Below, in pieces: positions 15,317 to 24,451 of a stretch of DNA of 29,123 nt (position 1 is its first letter; every line of letters starts with the position of its first letter). Under the pieces are notes generated by a model that made no database searches, had not been told where the DNA came from, and saw only the letters and a list, made by a program, of their open reading frames with translations. Origin of the DNA: a virus; IMG/VR virus record IMGVR_UViG_3300001450_000148, positions 1,708-30,830 of that record. One strand, written 5' to 3'. Made by a program: the position numbers and the translations under genes.

Positions 15317-15742
15317 ATGGCTATAGCATCTGCAATCGCAGTATCCTTCAAGCAAGAGTTGCTTGTTGGAACGCATAATTTTACCAACGGCGCGAACTCT
15401 TTTAAGCTGGCGCTTTATACTAGTAGTGCCAACCTTGGTTCTGGCACAACGGCTTACGTTACGGCGGGGCAATCTTCTGGCACGAACTACACCGCTGGCG
15501 GAAATGCTTTGACTAACGTGACCCCGTTTGCCACAGGCACAACCGCTGTCTGCGACTTCTCAGACTTGACCTTCTCGAATGTAACGGTTACGGCTAGGGG
15601 TTGCTTGATTTACAACGATACGAATAGTGATAAGGCTGTTTGCTCGGTTGACTTTGGCGAAAATAAAACCTCGAACGCTGGAGACTTTACCGTGGTCTTC
15701 CCTAGCCCTACGGCGACTGGCGCTATTATTCGACTGGCTTAA
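15317..15742 (+). CDS. Conserved beta-rich tail/virion protein
   Basis: A 141-residue Thr/Ala/Gly/Asn-rich protein with a strong AAGGAG. SFKQELLVGTHNFTNGANSF, KLALYTSSANLGSGTTAY and VTARGCLIYNDTNSDKAVCS are highly typical of a small conserved protein found before the nozzle gene in marine podovirus genomes. The composition indicates an all-beta fold. It is probably a virion surface or tail part; the exact role is not established. Confidence 0.75.
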   Translation: MAIASAIAVSFKQELLVGTHNFTNGANSFKLALYTSSANLGSGTTAYVTAGQSSGTNYTAGGNALTNVTPFATGTTAVCDFSDLTFSNVTVTARGCLIYNDTNSDKAVCSVDFGENKTSNAGDFTVVFPSPTATGAIIRLA

Positions 15743-15748
15743 TGCTAT

Positions 15749-17638
15749 ATGCCGCTGTCAAAAGTAGAGTTTCAGCCGGGTATCAACAAAGAAGAGACTG
15801 ATTACTCCGCATCTGGGGGGTGGGTTGACGGTAACCTTATACGCTTCAGAAAGTCGAGAGCCGAGAAAATTGGCGGATGGGTTACGCTCGGCCAGAATAC
15901 TTTTCTGGGAATTGCGCGAGCTCTACACAGTTGGATAACCTTGGGCGGTACAAGGCTTTTAGGCACAGGCACAACTTTTAAGTATTACATCGAAAGCGGT
16001 GACATATATTATGACGTCACGCCAATTCGGTCTACCACCAGCGCTGGTGACGTTACATTTAGCGCCACAAACGGATCAACCACCTTAGCCGTAAATGACG
16101 TTAGCCATGGTGCTGTTACTGGGGATTTTGTTACTTTCGACGGCGCCGCGACTCTAGGCGGAGCAATCACTGCGGCTGTTTTAAATCAAGAGTATCAAAT
16201 ACTATTAGTCACTGGGGCGAACACTTACACAATTACTACTAAAGACACTAGCGGAAATGTTGTACAGGCGACCAGTGGTGATAGCGGTAACAGTGGGGGA
16301 AGCACCAGAGGCACTTATCAAATTAGTGTTGGGCTAGACAATTTTGTATCTGGCACTGGCTGGGGAGTAAACGCTTGGGGATCTGGCGCGTTTGGTTCAT
16401 CTTCCTCAATAGGATTCCTGAATCAGTTGCGTCTTTGGACGCACGACAATTACGGTGAGAACTTAATAATTAACCCTAGAGGCGGCTCCATTTACCGATG
16501 GGTCGAGAATAACGGGTTAGGCACTCGGGCGTTAGATTTGGCTACTGCCACTGGCGCCAACTTAGTTCCTACGGCGGCACTTCAGGTTATTACTTCCGAA
16601 ACCGACAGGCACTTGATAGTGCTTGGCGCCGATCCGATATCAGGCGGATCTAGGACTGGCACTCTTGACCCAATGTTGGTTGCGTTCTCTGACAGCGAAA
16701 ACGAATTAGAATTTGAGCCGCTTGCAACAAACAGCGCAGGTAGCGTCAGACTTTCCTCTGGATCACTAATCGTTGGTGGATTAAAATCACAGCAAGAAGT
16801 ATTGATCTGGACAGACACCGCTTTGTACAGTATGGCCTTTATTGGCCCACCGCTAACTTTTGCCATCAATTTAATTAATGAGGGCGCTGGTTTAATTGGC
16901 CCCAAGGCGGCAGTGGCCTCTTCGGCAGGCGTTTTCTTTGCAAGTAAGGCTGGGTTCTATCTTTATTCGGGAACTGTTACAAAGCTTCCTTGCTCTGTTC
17001 AGGAATACGTTTTCGAGGACATAGATCTAAGCCAAGCATTTAAATGTCATATGGGACTGAACAGTGAGTTTGGTGAGATGTGGTTCTTCTATCCGTCACT
17101 CACTGACGGCACCGAAGAGATATCTCGCTACGTTATTTTTAACTATGAAGAAAATACTTGGTCTATTGGATCTCTGATCAGGTACTCTTGGATAGATTCT
17201 GGCGTAGAGAATAACCCCATTGCTTCGGGCATAGAAGCTGGAAGCTATGTAAACTATTTGCAAGAAAGTGGATACGACGACAACGAATCCGCTATGGATG
17301 GCGTGTTTATTGAGTCAGCGGACATTGCCATTGGCGATGGCGATCAATTTGCTTTTGTTAAAAAAATTATTCCAGACTTGGCGTTTTTTACTCAAACGGG
17401 TGTAGGGACTACGCCCGCTATGAATCTTGTGTTAAAGCGCCGAGACTACAACAATGAAACTTTAACCACAGATTCAACGACTCAGGTTACTCAAAGCTCA
17501 AAGTTTAGTAACGTGAGAAGCAGGGCTAGGCAGATTGTCTTGCGGTTTGAGAGTGACGACGACGCCACACAACAGTTGGGCTACAAATGGCGGCTGGGAT
17601 CTACAAGGATTGACATTCAGCCTAGCGGAAGACGCTAA
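15749..17638 (+). CDS. Tail nozzle / DNA-stabilising tail hub protein
   Basis: A 629-residue protein beginning PLSKVEFQPGINKEETDYSA, GGWVDGNLIRFRKSRAEKIG, the hallmark of the family that forms the nozzle of SU10/T7-like tails (T7 gp12, P22 gp10 equivalents). A beta-propeller-like body follows with repeated strands (LRLWTHDNYGENLIINPRGG, ESEVLIWTDTALYSM-type phrases near residues 230-370). An inserted Ig-like or Thr/Ser-rich part lies near residues 95-190. The nozzle closes the portal-adaptor channel and retains DNA. It starts 7 nt after the previous stop and overlaps the next gene by one base. Confidence 0.8.
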   Translation: MPLSKVEFQPGINKEETDYSASGGWVDGNLIRFRKSRAEKIGGWVTLGQNTFLGIARALHSWITLGGTRLLGTGTTFKYYIESGDIYYDVTPIRSTTSAGDVTFSATNGSTTLAVNDVSHGAVTGDFVTFDGAATLGGAITAAVLNQEYQILLVTGANTYTITTKDTSGNVVQATSGDSGNSGGSTRGTYQISVGLDNFVSGTGWGVNAWGSGAFGSSSSIGFLNQLRLWTHDNYGENLIINPRGGSIYRWVENNGLGTRALDLATATGANLVPTAALQVITSETDRHLIVLGADPISGGSRTGTLDPMLVAFSDSENELEFEPLATNSAGSVRLSSGSLIVGGLKSQQEVLIWTDTALYSMAFIGPPLTFAINLINEGAGLIGPKAAVASSAGVFFASKAGFYLYSGTVTKLPCSVQEYVFEDIDLSQAFKCHMGLNSEFGEMWFFYPSLTDGTEEISRYVIFNYEENTWSIGSLIRYSWIDSGVENNPIASGIEAGSYVNYLQESGYDDNESAMDGVFIESADIAIGDGDQFAFVKKIIPDLAFFTQTGVGTTPAMNLVLKRRDYNNETLTTDSTTQVTQSSKFSNVRSRARQIVLRFESDDDATQQLGYKWRLGSTRIDIQPSGRR

Positions 17639-17949
17639 TGAGTCGGTTGCTACAAACTCGATTACCAGTTGCCGCTGGCGGTTCTGTTGACTCAGCAACC
17701 TTTAATCGCCTTGTCAGAATATTAGAAATAAACCTTGGCGCCGTCGATTTTACTATATCGCCGCATTTTAATTCAGACGAAGTGGCTAGTTTACAGTTTG
17801 CCACTGGTGCTATAATCTTTAACACGACTTTAGAGATTCATCAAGCCTTTGATGGGGTTGCACTTAGAGATCTTTACGGTCACCAAACTTACGTGCTGAA
17901 TAGTAGCGGCATTACTTCGGCGGTCGGCGCCTTGACAGTGAGCATTTAA
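17638..17949 (+). CDS. Small conserved protein after the nozzle gene
   Basis: A 103-residue protein with ATFNRLVRILEINLGAVDFT (residues 20-39) and GAIIFNTTLEIHQAFDGVAL (57-76), a pattern I recall from small tail-module proteins in related phages. It starts inside the nozzle stop (TAATG). Size and beta-rich C-terminus would suit a tail accessory or fibre-linked subunit, but there is no direct evidence. Confidence 0.68.
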   Translation: MSRLLQTRLPVAAGGSVDSATFNRLVRILEINLGAVDFTISPHFNSDEVASLQFATGAIIFNTTLEIHQAFDGVALRDLYGHQTYVLNSSGITSAVGALTVSI

Positions 17950-17952
17950 TCA

Positions 17953-19974
17953 ATGAATACAGAATTAGAAGATACGTTGATGGGAATAGTTACTGCGCAA
18001 TCAATGTCGTATGGCGGCAGTGTACAGCCTCGCAAAATGGCTGATGGGGGAAATGTTCCCAGCCAGAATCAAATGGATATGATGATGCAGGCGGAGCAAG
18101 CTGTTGCTGAAGCGCCAGCAGATCCGAATGTCGCAATCGCTCAAGCAATTGAAGAGCTAATGATGCAGTCGGGCATGACCGATGACCCCACAGAAAAGGC
18201 AAAGCTTGAGCATTTAGCCGAGGCCGCAATGGTTGGCTCTCAAGCTCCGATGGCTGAGCAAGCAATTCTTCTGGCGCAACAGGGGCGCGGTGACGACTCT
18301 GCGCTGGCGCATTTACGGCCCGGCGAAGTCGTACTACCACCAGAAGCTTTTGAAGACGAAGCCTTTGAGATGGCTGTGCAGAATAGATTTGCCGAGCTCG
18401 ACATAGATCCAATGCAAGCGGTTGTAGGTGTGGGCATTGCCTCCCTGAACCCAATTACTGGTTTGGAAGAGTTTGGATTTTTTAAGAAAATTGCAAAGGG
18501 CGTAAAAAAAGTAGTTAAGAAAGTAGTCAAACCCCTAGCCCAAGTTGCGCAGTTTATACCCGGCCCTTGGCAACCTATCGCCGCATTGGCGAACAAAGCG
18601 TTTACTGTTTACGACGTCGCGAAAGGCGGCAATCCTCTGGCTTTATTAACTGTAGCTGGGCCGCTTGCTACTGGCGGAAGTTTGACTGATAACATTTCTA
18701 ACATCTCCAAGGCAGGCAGTGGAAGTTTTATGTCTGGCCTAGGCAAGTCAATAACTGGATCATACGGTGAGCTTACATCTGGTATTGGCGGCTTGATGGC
18801 AGATCCTCTCGGAACTTTTACTGGCTCTGCGACTGGCGGAGGAATACCGGGCTTGCTACGAACCGCAACATACTCTGGTCAACCAATGCCAGCAGGCACT
18901 GTTGTTGGGGCTGGATCTACTGTCGCCAGTCCGGGAAGCTTATATGGCTCTCCACAAGGCGGATTTCAAAAAGTTGGTATGCAGTTGGCTGGCATGGGTG
19001 GCGGCGGTGGCGGTATGTCATTAAGCCAGCTATATCCCGGCGGTGGTATGCAAAGCGGCCAGACCCCAGAGGATTATGCGGCGGGGGTTTACCAAAGTTT
19101 AATGGATCAAGGGATGTCTCAAGACGATGCGGGGATTATGGCAGAGCAGGCGTATCAAGATGCCATGAATCAAAGTTACGCCGCAAGCCAAGGTTCAGGT
19201 GGGCTATCTTCTTTAAATCGAGCACTCAACCCATTCATTAGTGGTGGCGCCATAGACAACGCTTTCGACACGCCCCAGTGGATGAAAGACCTTGGCAAGA
19301 GCTTTGGCCTTGGTAGTAAAAATCCAACGCCTGACATGATTAAAGGCTTAACCAACCCCAACGTGCAAGGCGGATTTGCGGGCGGTTTAGGTGGCTTGCT
19401 TGGCGGTGGGGGTGGAATGGGCGGTCTAGGTCAATTGGCTACCGCAGGAATACCCGCTTACTTGCTGGGTAAGATGGCTTACGACGAAGCGAAGAAAGAT
19501 CGCGGGGTTGCGTTAACGCCTCTGACTACAATGAATGCCGCAGGCAGATACAACATTGAGGCCGAGATCGCTAGAAGAATGGGCGATAAAGCGCCGAACC
19601 CGACTGAATTTGGATTGTTGCCGAGCAACACGTTGCCGCAACTTGCGGGCGGCGCCCCTCAAAGCATGGCATACGGCGGGCCAGTAATGGCTTATGCAGA
19701 TGGCGGAAACGTCAGTATGCAAGAGTTTCAGAGAATGGTTGGCGATATTGAAGGCGAAGGCACAGAGATATCTGACGACATCCCAGCCATGCTTAGCGAT
19801 GGCGAGTTCGTGATGAACGGACAAGCGGTGCGTGGCGCTGGAGCGTTTACCATGAAGAAAGATGGCGGCATCATTACCTTAGAGGCTAACGGCAAGGAGT
19901 CGCGAGACAAGGGCACCGACCTTATGTATCAGATGATGGAGCTCTTTAAAGAGTTTGCAGGAGAGCCAGCATGA
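17953..19974 (+). CDS. Putative ejection protein with cationic amphipathic helix
   Basis: A 673-residue Gly/Met/Ala-rich protein. Near the N-terminus lie YGGSV (20-24), ADGGNV (30-35) and a helical Met/Gln/Glu-rich part (36-110) ending in LRPGEVVLP (121-129). At 175-195 comes FFKKIAKGVKKVVKKVVKPL, a strongly cationic amphipathic helix followed by a hydrophobic stretch, as in membrane-acting peptides. A long Gly-rich region (about 215-520) follows. The C-terminus repeats the opening motifs: YGGPV, ADGGNV (582-587), LSDGEFVM (614-621). It overlaps the giant repeat-protein gene by 4 nt. Packaging in the head and membrane insertion during DNA ejection are inferred. Confidence 0.7.
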   Translation: MNTELEDTLMGIVTAQSMSYGGSVQPRKMADGGNVPSQNQMDMMMQAEQAVAEAPADPNVAIAQAIEELMMQSGMTDDPTEKAKLEHLAEAAMVGSQAPMAEQAILLAQQGRGDDSALAHLRPGEVVLPPEAFEDEAFEMAVQNRFAELDIDPMQAVVGVGIASLNPITGLEEFGFFKKIAKGVKKVVKKVVKPLAQVAQFIPGPWQPIAALANKAFTVYDVAKGGNPLALLTVAGPLATGGSLTDNISNISKAGSGSFMSGLGKSITGSYGELTSGIGGLMADPLGTFTGSATGGGIPGLLRTATYSGQPMPAGTVVGAGSTVASPGSLYGSPQGGFQKVGMQLAGMGGGGGGMSLSQLYPGGGMQSGQTPEDYAAGVYQSLMDQGMSQDDAGIMAEQAYQDAMNQSYAASQGSGGLSSLNRALNPFISGGAIDNAFDTPQWMKDLGKSFGLGSKNPTPDMIKGLTNPNVQGGFAGGLGGLLGGGGGMGGLGQLATAGIPAYLLGKMAYDEAKKDRGVALTPLTTMNAAGRYNIEAEIARRMGDKAPNPTEFGLLPSNTLPQLAGGAPQSMAYGGPVMAYADGGNVSMQEFQRMVGDIEGEGTEISDDIPAMLSDGEFVMNGQAVRGAGAFTMKKDGGIITLEANGKESRDKGTDLMYQMMELFKEFAGEPA

Positions 19975-22900
19975 GTGTATTTTTTAGTACGGAAGCGGGC
20001 AACGCTACAGGAAGCGGTGACGTTGATGAGTTTGCTTTTGCATATAAGAATAAATTTGGGTCAGAGCCTGACGCCTCCATAATTCAACAGTTTCAAGCCG
20101 CGATGGCAGAATCAGGCAAGGCTCTCGACGACTACGGTTTTGAGGGCGACCTTAATTCTCGCCTGTCTCAAAAGAACGCCCTTCGGGATCAGTTGATGCA
20201 AAGTCAGCTTGACCAATACGGTTTAGAGAAAGACTCACCCATGATGGGCCCGAGTAATTTTCCTCAGACTCCAGATGTGATGGTTGGGGGGCCCGCCGCT
20301 CAAACAAATGAACAAATAACGCAGAGCCCTGAGTATCAGGACGCGCTACAAAGATTTCAGGATTCTCAAGGGCAAGATGCAGGGGCCAAAGCAACCCTTG
20401 ATGGCTTTCAGTCGCAGATGTCCGCTAATGCGGGAGATCAAGCGACTACATCAACGGGGCCAGCGCCAAGCGACAATCCATATGTCAGCGGCGTTACCTC
20501 CACGCAGACAACCATGGATCCGGTTACTCAGCAGTTGCTTTACGGTTTAGATGGGCAAGGCGGTTTTATACCCGGCGCGATGCGAGCCGCAAACCGCACG
20601 TTTTTTGATGCCGAAGGCAAGCCAATTGTAATACCGCAAGAAATTGCTGGCTTTAATCAAGACCAATTGGCGGCCATGAATTTGGCTAGAAGCAACACTG
20701 GCTCTCAACTTCCATTCCTTCAGCAGTCGGAAGCGGAAATGCGTGCTGGCCTTGGCGCACTTGATCGTGGTCAAGCTCAACAGTTGGGATCTCAGGGTCA
20801 GTCTTTGCGCTCTTTACAGAGCGGCGCTGGTCAATCTGACTTTCAATCTCGTCTTGGTCTTGGAGACGCTTTGCGTGGAAACAGGTTAAACGAATCTATT
20901 TCTAGGGGAGCCACTTCAAGCTTTGGGAGAAATTTAGGCGGATTAGATTCGCTCTCTCGCGGCGCTGTGGATCAGTTTGGAAATATGATCGGCGGAGCCA
21001 CAGGAAACTTACAGCGCGGTGTTTCAGATTTAGGCTTTGGGCTGGATCGATCTTTAGGTGCCGAGGCAGGATCATTCAACAACTTGAGGTCTGGATTGTC
21101 TGGCGCTTCTGATACTTTAGGTCGTGCGGGAACTTCTCTGGGCCAAGGATTGTCTCAAGCAACAGGTGCCATGGGATCTGCGGCGAGTGATTTGCGCAGT
21201 GGTCAGTTGGGTGCGTCAAACACATTGCGCCAAGCAGGGGACGTTTTAGGCGGCGGTTTATCAAGAGCGGAAAGCGCTCTTGGCTCTGCTGGCGGGCGTC
21301 TTGGAAGTGGGCTTTCTGCGGCAACGGGTGCATTGAGCAATGCCGAGCAAAGATTAGGCAACGAGCTTACTGCCGCGATTGGCGCAGAGCGTGGCGCTGT
21401 GGATCGATTTGGTCGAGAGTCGGCGCTTGCTACTGGCAGTCTTGCTGGTTCTGTGGATCGTTTTGGCAATAGACTTGATGACGTTGAGCGTTTGGGGATT
21501 GGCGCTCTCAGCGACTTTACTGACGACTTGGATGAGTCACAGCAACTATTGCGTGGGACAACCAACCAGTCGTTTGATCCCTCGTCGGTAAGCAATTTTT
21601 ATAATCCATACGAAGATGCGGTGGTGGTTCAACAGACAATCGACGATGCCACCAAAAACCTCTCTCAAGCCGATATGCAGGAGTTTGCCAGCAACATAGC
21701 TAGGGGCGGAGAGTCGGCCTTTGGTTCTCGCGCTCGGCTGGGAGCCTCAGAACGAGCAGAAGCCGTTGGTCGGGGTTTAGCAAAAGAAGTTGGCGGCATT
21801 CGTGCGGCTGGATTCCAGAATGCACAAACCGCCGCAATGAATGAGTTTCAGCGACAGCAAGATGCCCAAAGGCAAGGCGCTTCAGGATTGGCGTCACTGA
21901 GCAGTCAAGGTCTTGGCGCCTCGGAAAGATTTGCTGGGGCTCTCGGTTCTGGCGCCGGTCAACGCCTTGGTGCAGAGCAAAGCTTGTCTGGACAGTTGTC
22001 GTCAGACGCGGCACAGCGCTTGCAGGCAGAGCGAAGCATTGCAGATAGATTGTCAGCCGCAGGAAGCCAGCGCTTCGGCGCAGGGCAGTCTTTGGCGTCA
22101 ATGATGGGTAATCAGGCGTCTCAAGAGTTTGGCGCCGATCAGGCATTGGCTGGCATGATAGGCAGTAATGCGGCACAAAGATATGGGGCAGATCAAGGGC
22201 TATCGAGCCTAATGAACAGCCAAGCAAATGCCGCTTTGGCCGCAGATCAAGCAACCGCAAATATGAGAGCCAATCAAGCAACCCAGCAGTTTGGTGCAGA
22301 TCAATCTCTAGCCAATATGCTTGGCAATCAAGCGTCTCAGCTTGGGTCGGCAGGTCAATCTCTTGCTCGCAGAATCGGTGATGTTTCGCAGACAAACTTT
22401 GGTGCCAACCAAGCTCTAACAGGTCAGCAAATGGCTCAAGCTCAAGGTATGTTGGGCGCCAATCAAAACATGAACACGCAGTTGCGCAACAGCGCATCTC
22501 AAAACCTTGCGGCTCAGCAACAGTTAGGCAACACGATGGCTAACATGGGTCAGGCGTCAAGCAACGCAAGAAATATGTATGGTCAAAATACCATGGCTAA
22601 CGCGCAAGCAGTCTCGCAGGGTCAGGCTCAGCTAGGCAATGTGCAGAATCAAATTGGTCAACAGCAACTGCAAGCCCAGCAGGGATATGGAAACTTTCTC
22701 CAAGGTTTGGGTGGGCAGATCTCTAACGCCAATAGCCAAGATATGAACACGCTGATGAACATGGGCAATATGCAACAGGGTCTGTCACAACAGCAACTAG
22801 ATGCTCAAAGAGCGTCATTGTTGCAAGCCCAGCAGGCGCCGTTGGCTCAGTACCAATCCTTGATGCCATTTATGCAAATGGGCGTTGGTGCAGGCGGATC

Positions 22901-23045
22901 CTCTCAGATCAATACAAACTACGCCCCCACGCCAAGCGCATTGCAGGCTGGTTTAGCAACAGGTCTGGGAACCTTGGGCGCCGTTGGAAACTTTGTTGGG
23001 CAGACAAGCGGAAATAATCAGCCGTCACAATACTATTACCAGTAG
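19971..23045 (+). CDS. Giant internal virion protein with two 18-residue repeat arrays
   Basis: A 1024-residue Ala/Gly/Gln/Ser/Asn-rich protein, almost wholly helical in appearance. Order: N-terminal globular part (1-250); array A, twelve units of exactly 18 residues (306-521); a conserved linker with NPYEDAVVVQQTIDDATKNL and ESAFGSRARLGASERAEAVG (about 541-600), a pattern I recall from ejection proteins of marine phages; array B, twelve more 18-residue units (649-864); then a Gln/Asn/Met-rich tail with weaker continuation of the period. AGGAG precedes the ATG. An 18-residue period is five helix turns, suiting long straight helical bundles. A role as a DNA-ejection conduit is inference. Confidence 0.78.
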   Translation: MSVFFSTEAGNATGSGDVDEFAFAYKNKFGSEPDASIIQQFQAAMAESGKALDDYGFEGDLNSRLSQKNALRDQLMQSQLDQYGLEKDSPMMGPSNFPQTPDVMVGGPAAQTNEQITQSPEYQDALQRFQDSQGQDAGAKATLDGFQSQMSANAGDQATTSTGPAPSDNPYVSGVTSTQTTMDPVTQQLLYGLDGQGGFIPGAMRAANRTFFDAEGKPIVIPQEIAGFNQDQLAAMNLARSNTGSQLPFLQQSEAEMRAGLGALDRGQAQQLGSQGQSLRSLQSGAGQSDFQSRLGLGDALRGNRLNESISRGATSSFGRNLGGLDSLSRGAVDQFGNMIGGATGNLQRGVSDLGFGLDRSLGAEAGSFNNLRSGLSGASDTLGRAGTSLGQGLSQATGAMGSAASDLRSGQLGASNTLRQAGDVLGGGLSRAESALGSAGGRLGSGLSAATGALSNAEQRLGNELTAAIGAERGAVDRFGRESALATGSLAGSVDRFGNRLDDVERLGIGALSDFTDDLDESQQLLRGTTNQSFDPSSVSNFYNPYEDAVVVQQTIDDATKNLSQADMQEFASNIARGGESAFGSRARLGASERAEAVGRGLAKEVGGIRAAGFQNAQTAAMNEFQRQQDAQRQGASGLASLSSQGLGASERFAGALGSGAGQRLGAEQSLSGQLSSDAAQRLQAERSIADRLSAAGSQRFGAGQSLASMMGNQASQEFGADQALAGMIGSNAAQRYGADQGLSSLMNSQANAALAADQATANMRANQATQQFGADQSLANMLGNQASQLGSAGQSLARRIGDVSQTNFGANQALTGQQMAQAQGMLGANQNMNTQLRNSASQNLAAQQQLGNTMANMGQASSNARNMYGQNTMANAQAVSQGQAQLGNVQNQIGQQQLQAQQGYGNFLQGLGGQISNANSQDMNTLMNMGNMQQGLSQQQLDAQRASLLQAQQAPLAQYQSLMPFMQMGVGAGGSSQINTNYAPTPSALQAGLATGLGTLGAVGNFVGQTSGNNQPSQYYYQ
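20886..21533 (+). repeat. Array A: twelve 54-nt (18-codon) units
   Basis: Residues 306-521 divide without gaps into twelve 18-residue units, for example GATGNLQRGVSDLGFGLD, GASDTLGRAGTSLGQGLS, GASNTLRQAGDVLGGGLS and RAESALGSAGGRLGSGLS. Small or hydrophobic residues tend to fall at positions 2, 6, 9, 13 and 17. The DNA copies are diverged, so the array is old and kept at protein level. Confidence 0.85.
21915..22562 (+). repeat. Array B: twelve 54-nt (18-codon) units
   Basis: Residues 649-864 divide into twelve 18-residue units such as GAEQSLSGQLSSDAAQRL, GAGQSLASMMGNQASQEF, GADQALAGMIGSNAAQRY and GADQSLANMLGNQASQLG. Conserved positions are G/A1, A2, Q4, L6, L/M9-10, Q or A at 13-14, and often F or L at 18. 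Three or four weaker units may follow. No gaps are needed across 216 residues. Confidence 0.9.
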
Positions 23046-23053
23046 GTTAAAAT

Positions 23054-23800
23054 ATGGCAACGCCAAATCCAACAACTAGTTATTTTGATCAACTGACTGC
23101 GTTACAGAGAGATCAGGCTCCCCCAACGTATGCTGACATTAGTGAGCGTGCGAGAGAGCTTTCGATGCTTATGCCACAGCAACGCAAAGCCAACATCTAT
23201 GATCTTGCTACATCTTTGTCGCAGGGCTTAACTCAGCAGGCGGCAAGTGGGCGACCATCGTCTGTGGGCTATGGTTTGGCGGCAGGGTTTAATCTGTTTT
23301 CCGAAGCGGCACAAAAACGCCGAGCGGTTGCGGATGAAATGCAATCTAAGTTAATGCAGATGGCTTACTCTGATCTTGAGAAGAAAAAAGCCGACAGCCA
23401 GTTAATGCAAGAAAAGATGTTGGATTCTAATTTTAAATATGAACTAGAAATGCTCAAGCAGAACAATGGTTACTTTCAAGGCAAAAGCGTTGAGTCTGCC
23501 GCATTAAATATGATTATTGAGGGAGAAAAAAACCCAGAGCTTAAAAAAACAACAGAATACAAAATTGCTTTGGCATTAATCACTAAGCCGAGGCCGTCTA
23601 CCATTCAGACAGAAAGGGGAACCGAAAGCATTATGTTACCCGGCTTAAATCTGGATGACGTATTAAACAATTCTTCTTCGGCCCCTGCGGCTACCGTAAA
23701 TGCGCCAGCAGGATCTACTTTTACGGGACAATACAAAGACGGAAAGCCCATATTTAAAGACAACGACCCTAACGCTACAACAATATATTTTACGGAGTAA
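23054..23800 (+). CDS. Putative internal virion protein
   Basis: A 248-residue helical protein. Residues 20-140 are rich in Gln, Ala, Leu and Lys (ARELSMLMPQQRKANIYDLA, then SDLEKKKADSQLMQEKMLDS), suggesting a coiled coil, with a Gly/Ala-rich break GRPSSVGYGLAAGFNLFSEA at about 67-86. The C-terminal 60 residues are low-complexity and polar, ending in a YKDGKPIFKDNDPN turn. No family is recognised with certainty. Position between the giant repeat protein and two other putative ejection proteins supports a packaged internal protein. Confidence 0.65.
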   Translation: MATPNPTTSYFDQLTALQRDQAPPTYADISERARELSMLMPQQRKANIYDLATSLSQGLTQQAASGRPSSVGYGLAAGFNLFSEAAQKRRAVADEMQSKLMQMAYSDLEKKKADSQLMQEKMLDSNFKYELEMLKQNNGYFQGKSVESAALNMIIEGEKNPELKKTTEYKIALALITKPRPSTIQTERGTESIMLPGLNLDDVLNNSSSAPAATVNAPAGSTFTGQYKDGKPIFKDNDPNATTIYFTE

Positions 23801-23806
23801 TCGGGA

Positions 23807-24451
23807 ATGCCAAGAGAAGCTATAAGTATGGAAGAGTTTACGAATATTTCTTCTCGCCCAGCGTCTACCCCTTCACAAAAGATTGAAAGTTTTGGTGTAA
23901 TCGAAGGGACAGAAAAGAAAAAAGATCCTTTTGGTGAAGGCCAAAAAGAGGCGGCAACTTTTGCTGTAAGAATGAAAGAAGCAAATAAAAACATACAGCA
24001 ACTAATTGACTCTGGTTTTAACCCAATTAATTTTAAGGATGCTGTTTTAATAGACAAATCCCCCTTTATTCCAGATCTTGCAGAAAATTATTTGAAGTCT
24101 GGAAAAAGACAAGTTTTTGAAAATGCGGCTATGGATTTTGCTATGGCGGTTCTACGAAAAGAGTCGGGCGCCGCGATAACACCAACAGAGCAAGAAATGA
24201 TTCAAGTACAGTATATTCCACAACCGTTCGACAAAGCCGAAGTTTTAGCTCAAAAATCAAAAGCCAGAAAAATAGCAGTTTCTGGAATGATTTCTCAAGC
24301 GGGAAAAGCTTTTGATCAAGTAGAAGAAGGCATTGCAAAAGGCGAAACTGCTGGTCAAGCGCCAATTGAGGCTCTGGAAATTTTAAAGAAAAGAGCGCAA
24401 AATGACCCAGATTTAGCAAAAAAATTGCGGGATAGGGGTCTTATTAGATGA
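23807..24451 (+). CDS. Conserved ejection-module protein (LRKESGAAI family)
   Basis: A 214-residue helical protein. AMDFAMAVLRKESGAAITPT (residues about 107-126), with QYIPQPFDKAEVLAQKSKAR shortly after, matches a block I recall from many phage internal or tail-module proteins (pattern F-x-A-x-LR-x-ESGA-x-I, then a YxPxPxD turn). In others the block may be a domain of a larger protein. GGAG precedes the ATG, and its stop overlaps the next start (ATGA). No biochemical role is known to me. Confidence 0.7.
   Translation: MPREAISMEEFTNISSRPASTPSQKIESFGVIEGTEKKKDPFGEGQKEAATFAVRMKEANKNIQQLIDSGFNPINFKDAVLIDKSPFIPDLAENYLKSGKRQVFENAAMDFAMAVLRKESGAAITPTEQEMIQVQYIPQPFDKAEVLAQKSKARKIAVSGMISQAGKAFDQVEEGIAKGETAGQAPIEALEILKKRAQNDPDLAKKLRDRGLIR

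Noticed and set aside
21700-22497. A 265-codon open frame on the minus strand opposite the repeat protein
   Set aside because: It lies opposite array B, where the periodic Gln/Ala/Gly codons keep an antisense frame open. It has no ribosome site, and its Leu/Cys/Arg-rich product looks like a shadow.
20886-22562. CRISPR-like or satellite DNA reading of the 54-nt repeats
   Set aside because: Units are contiguous, in frame, diverged at DNA level and conserved only as protein; there are no spacers.
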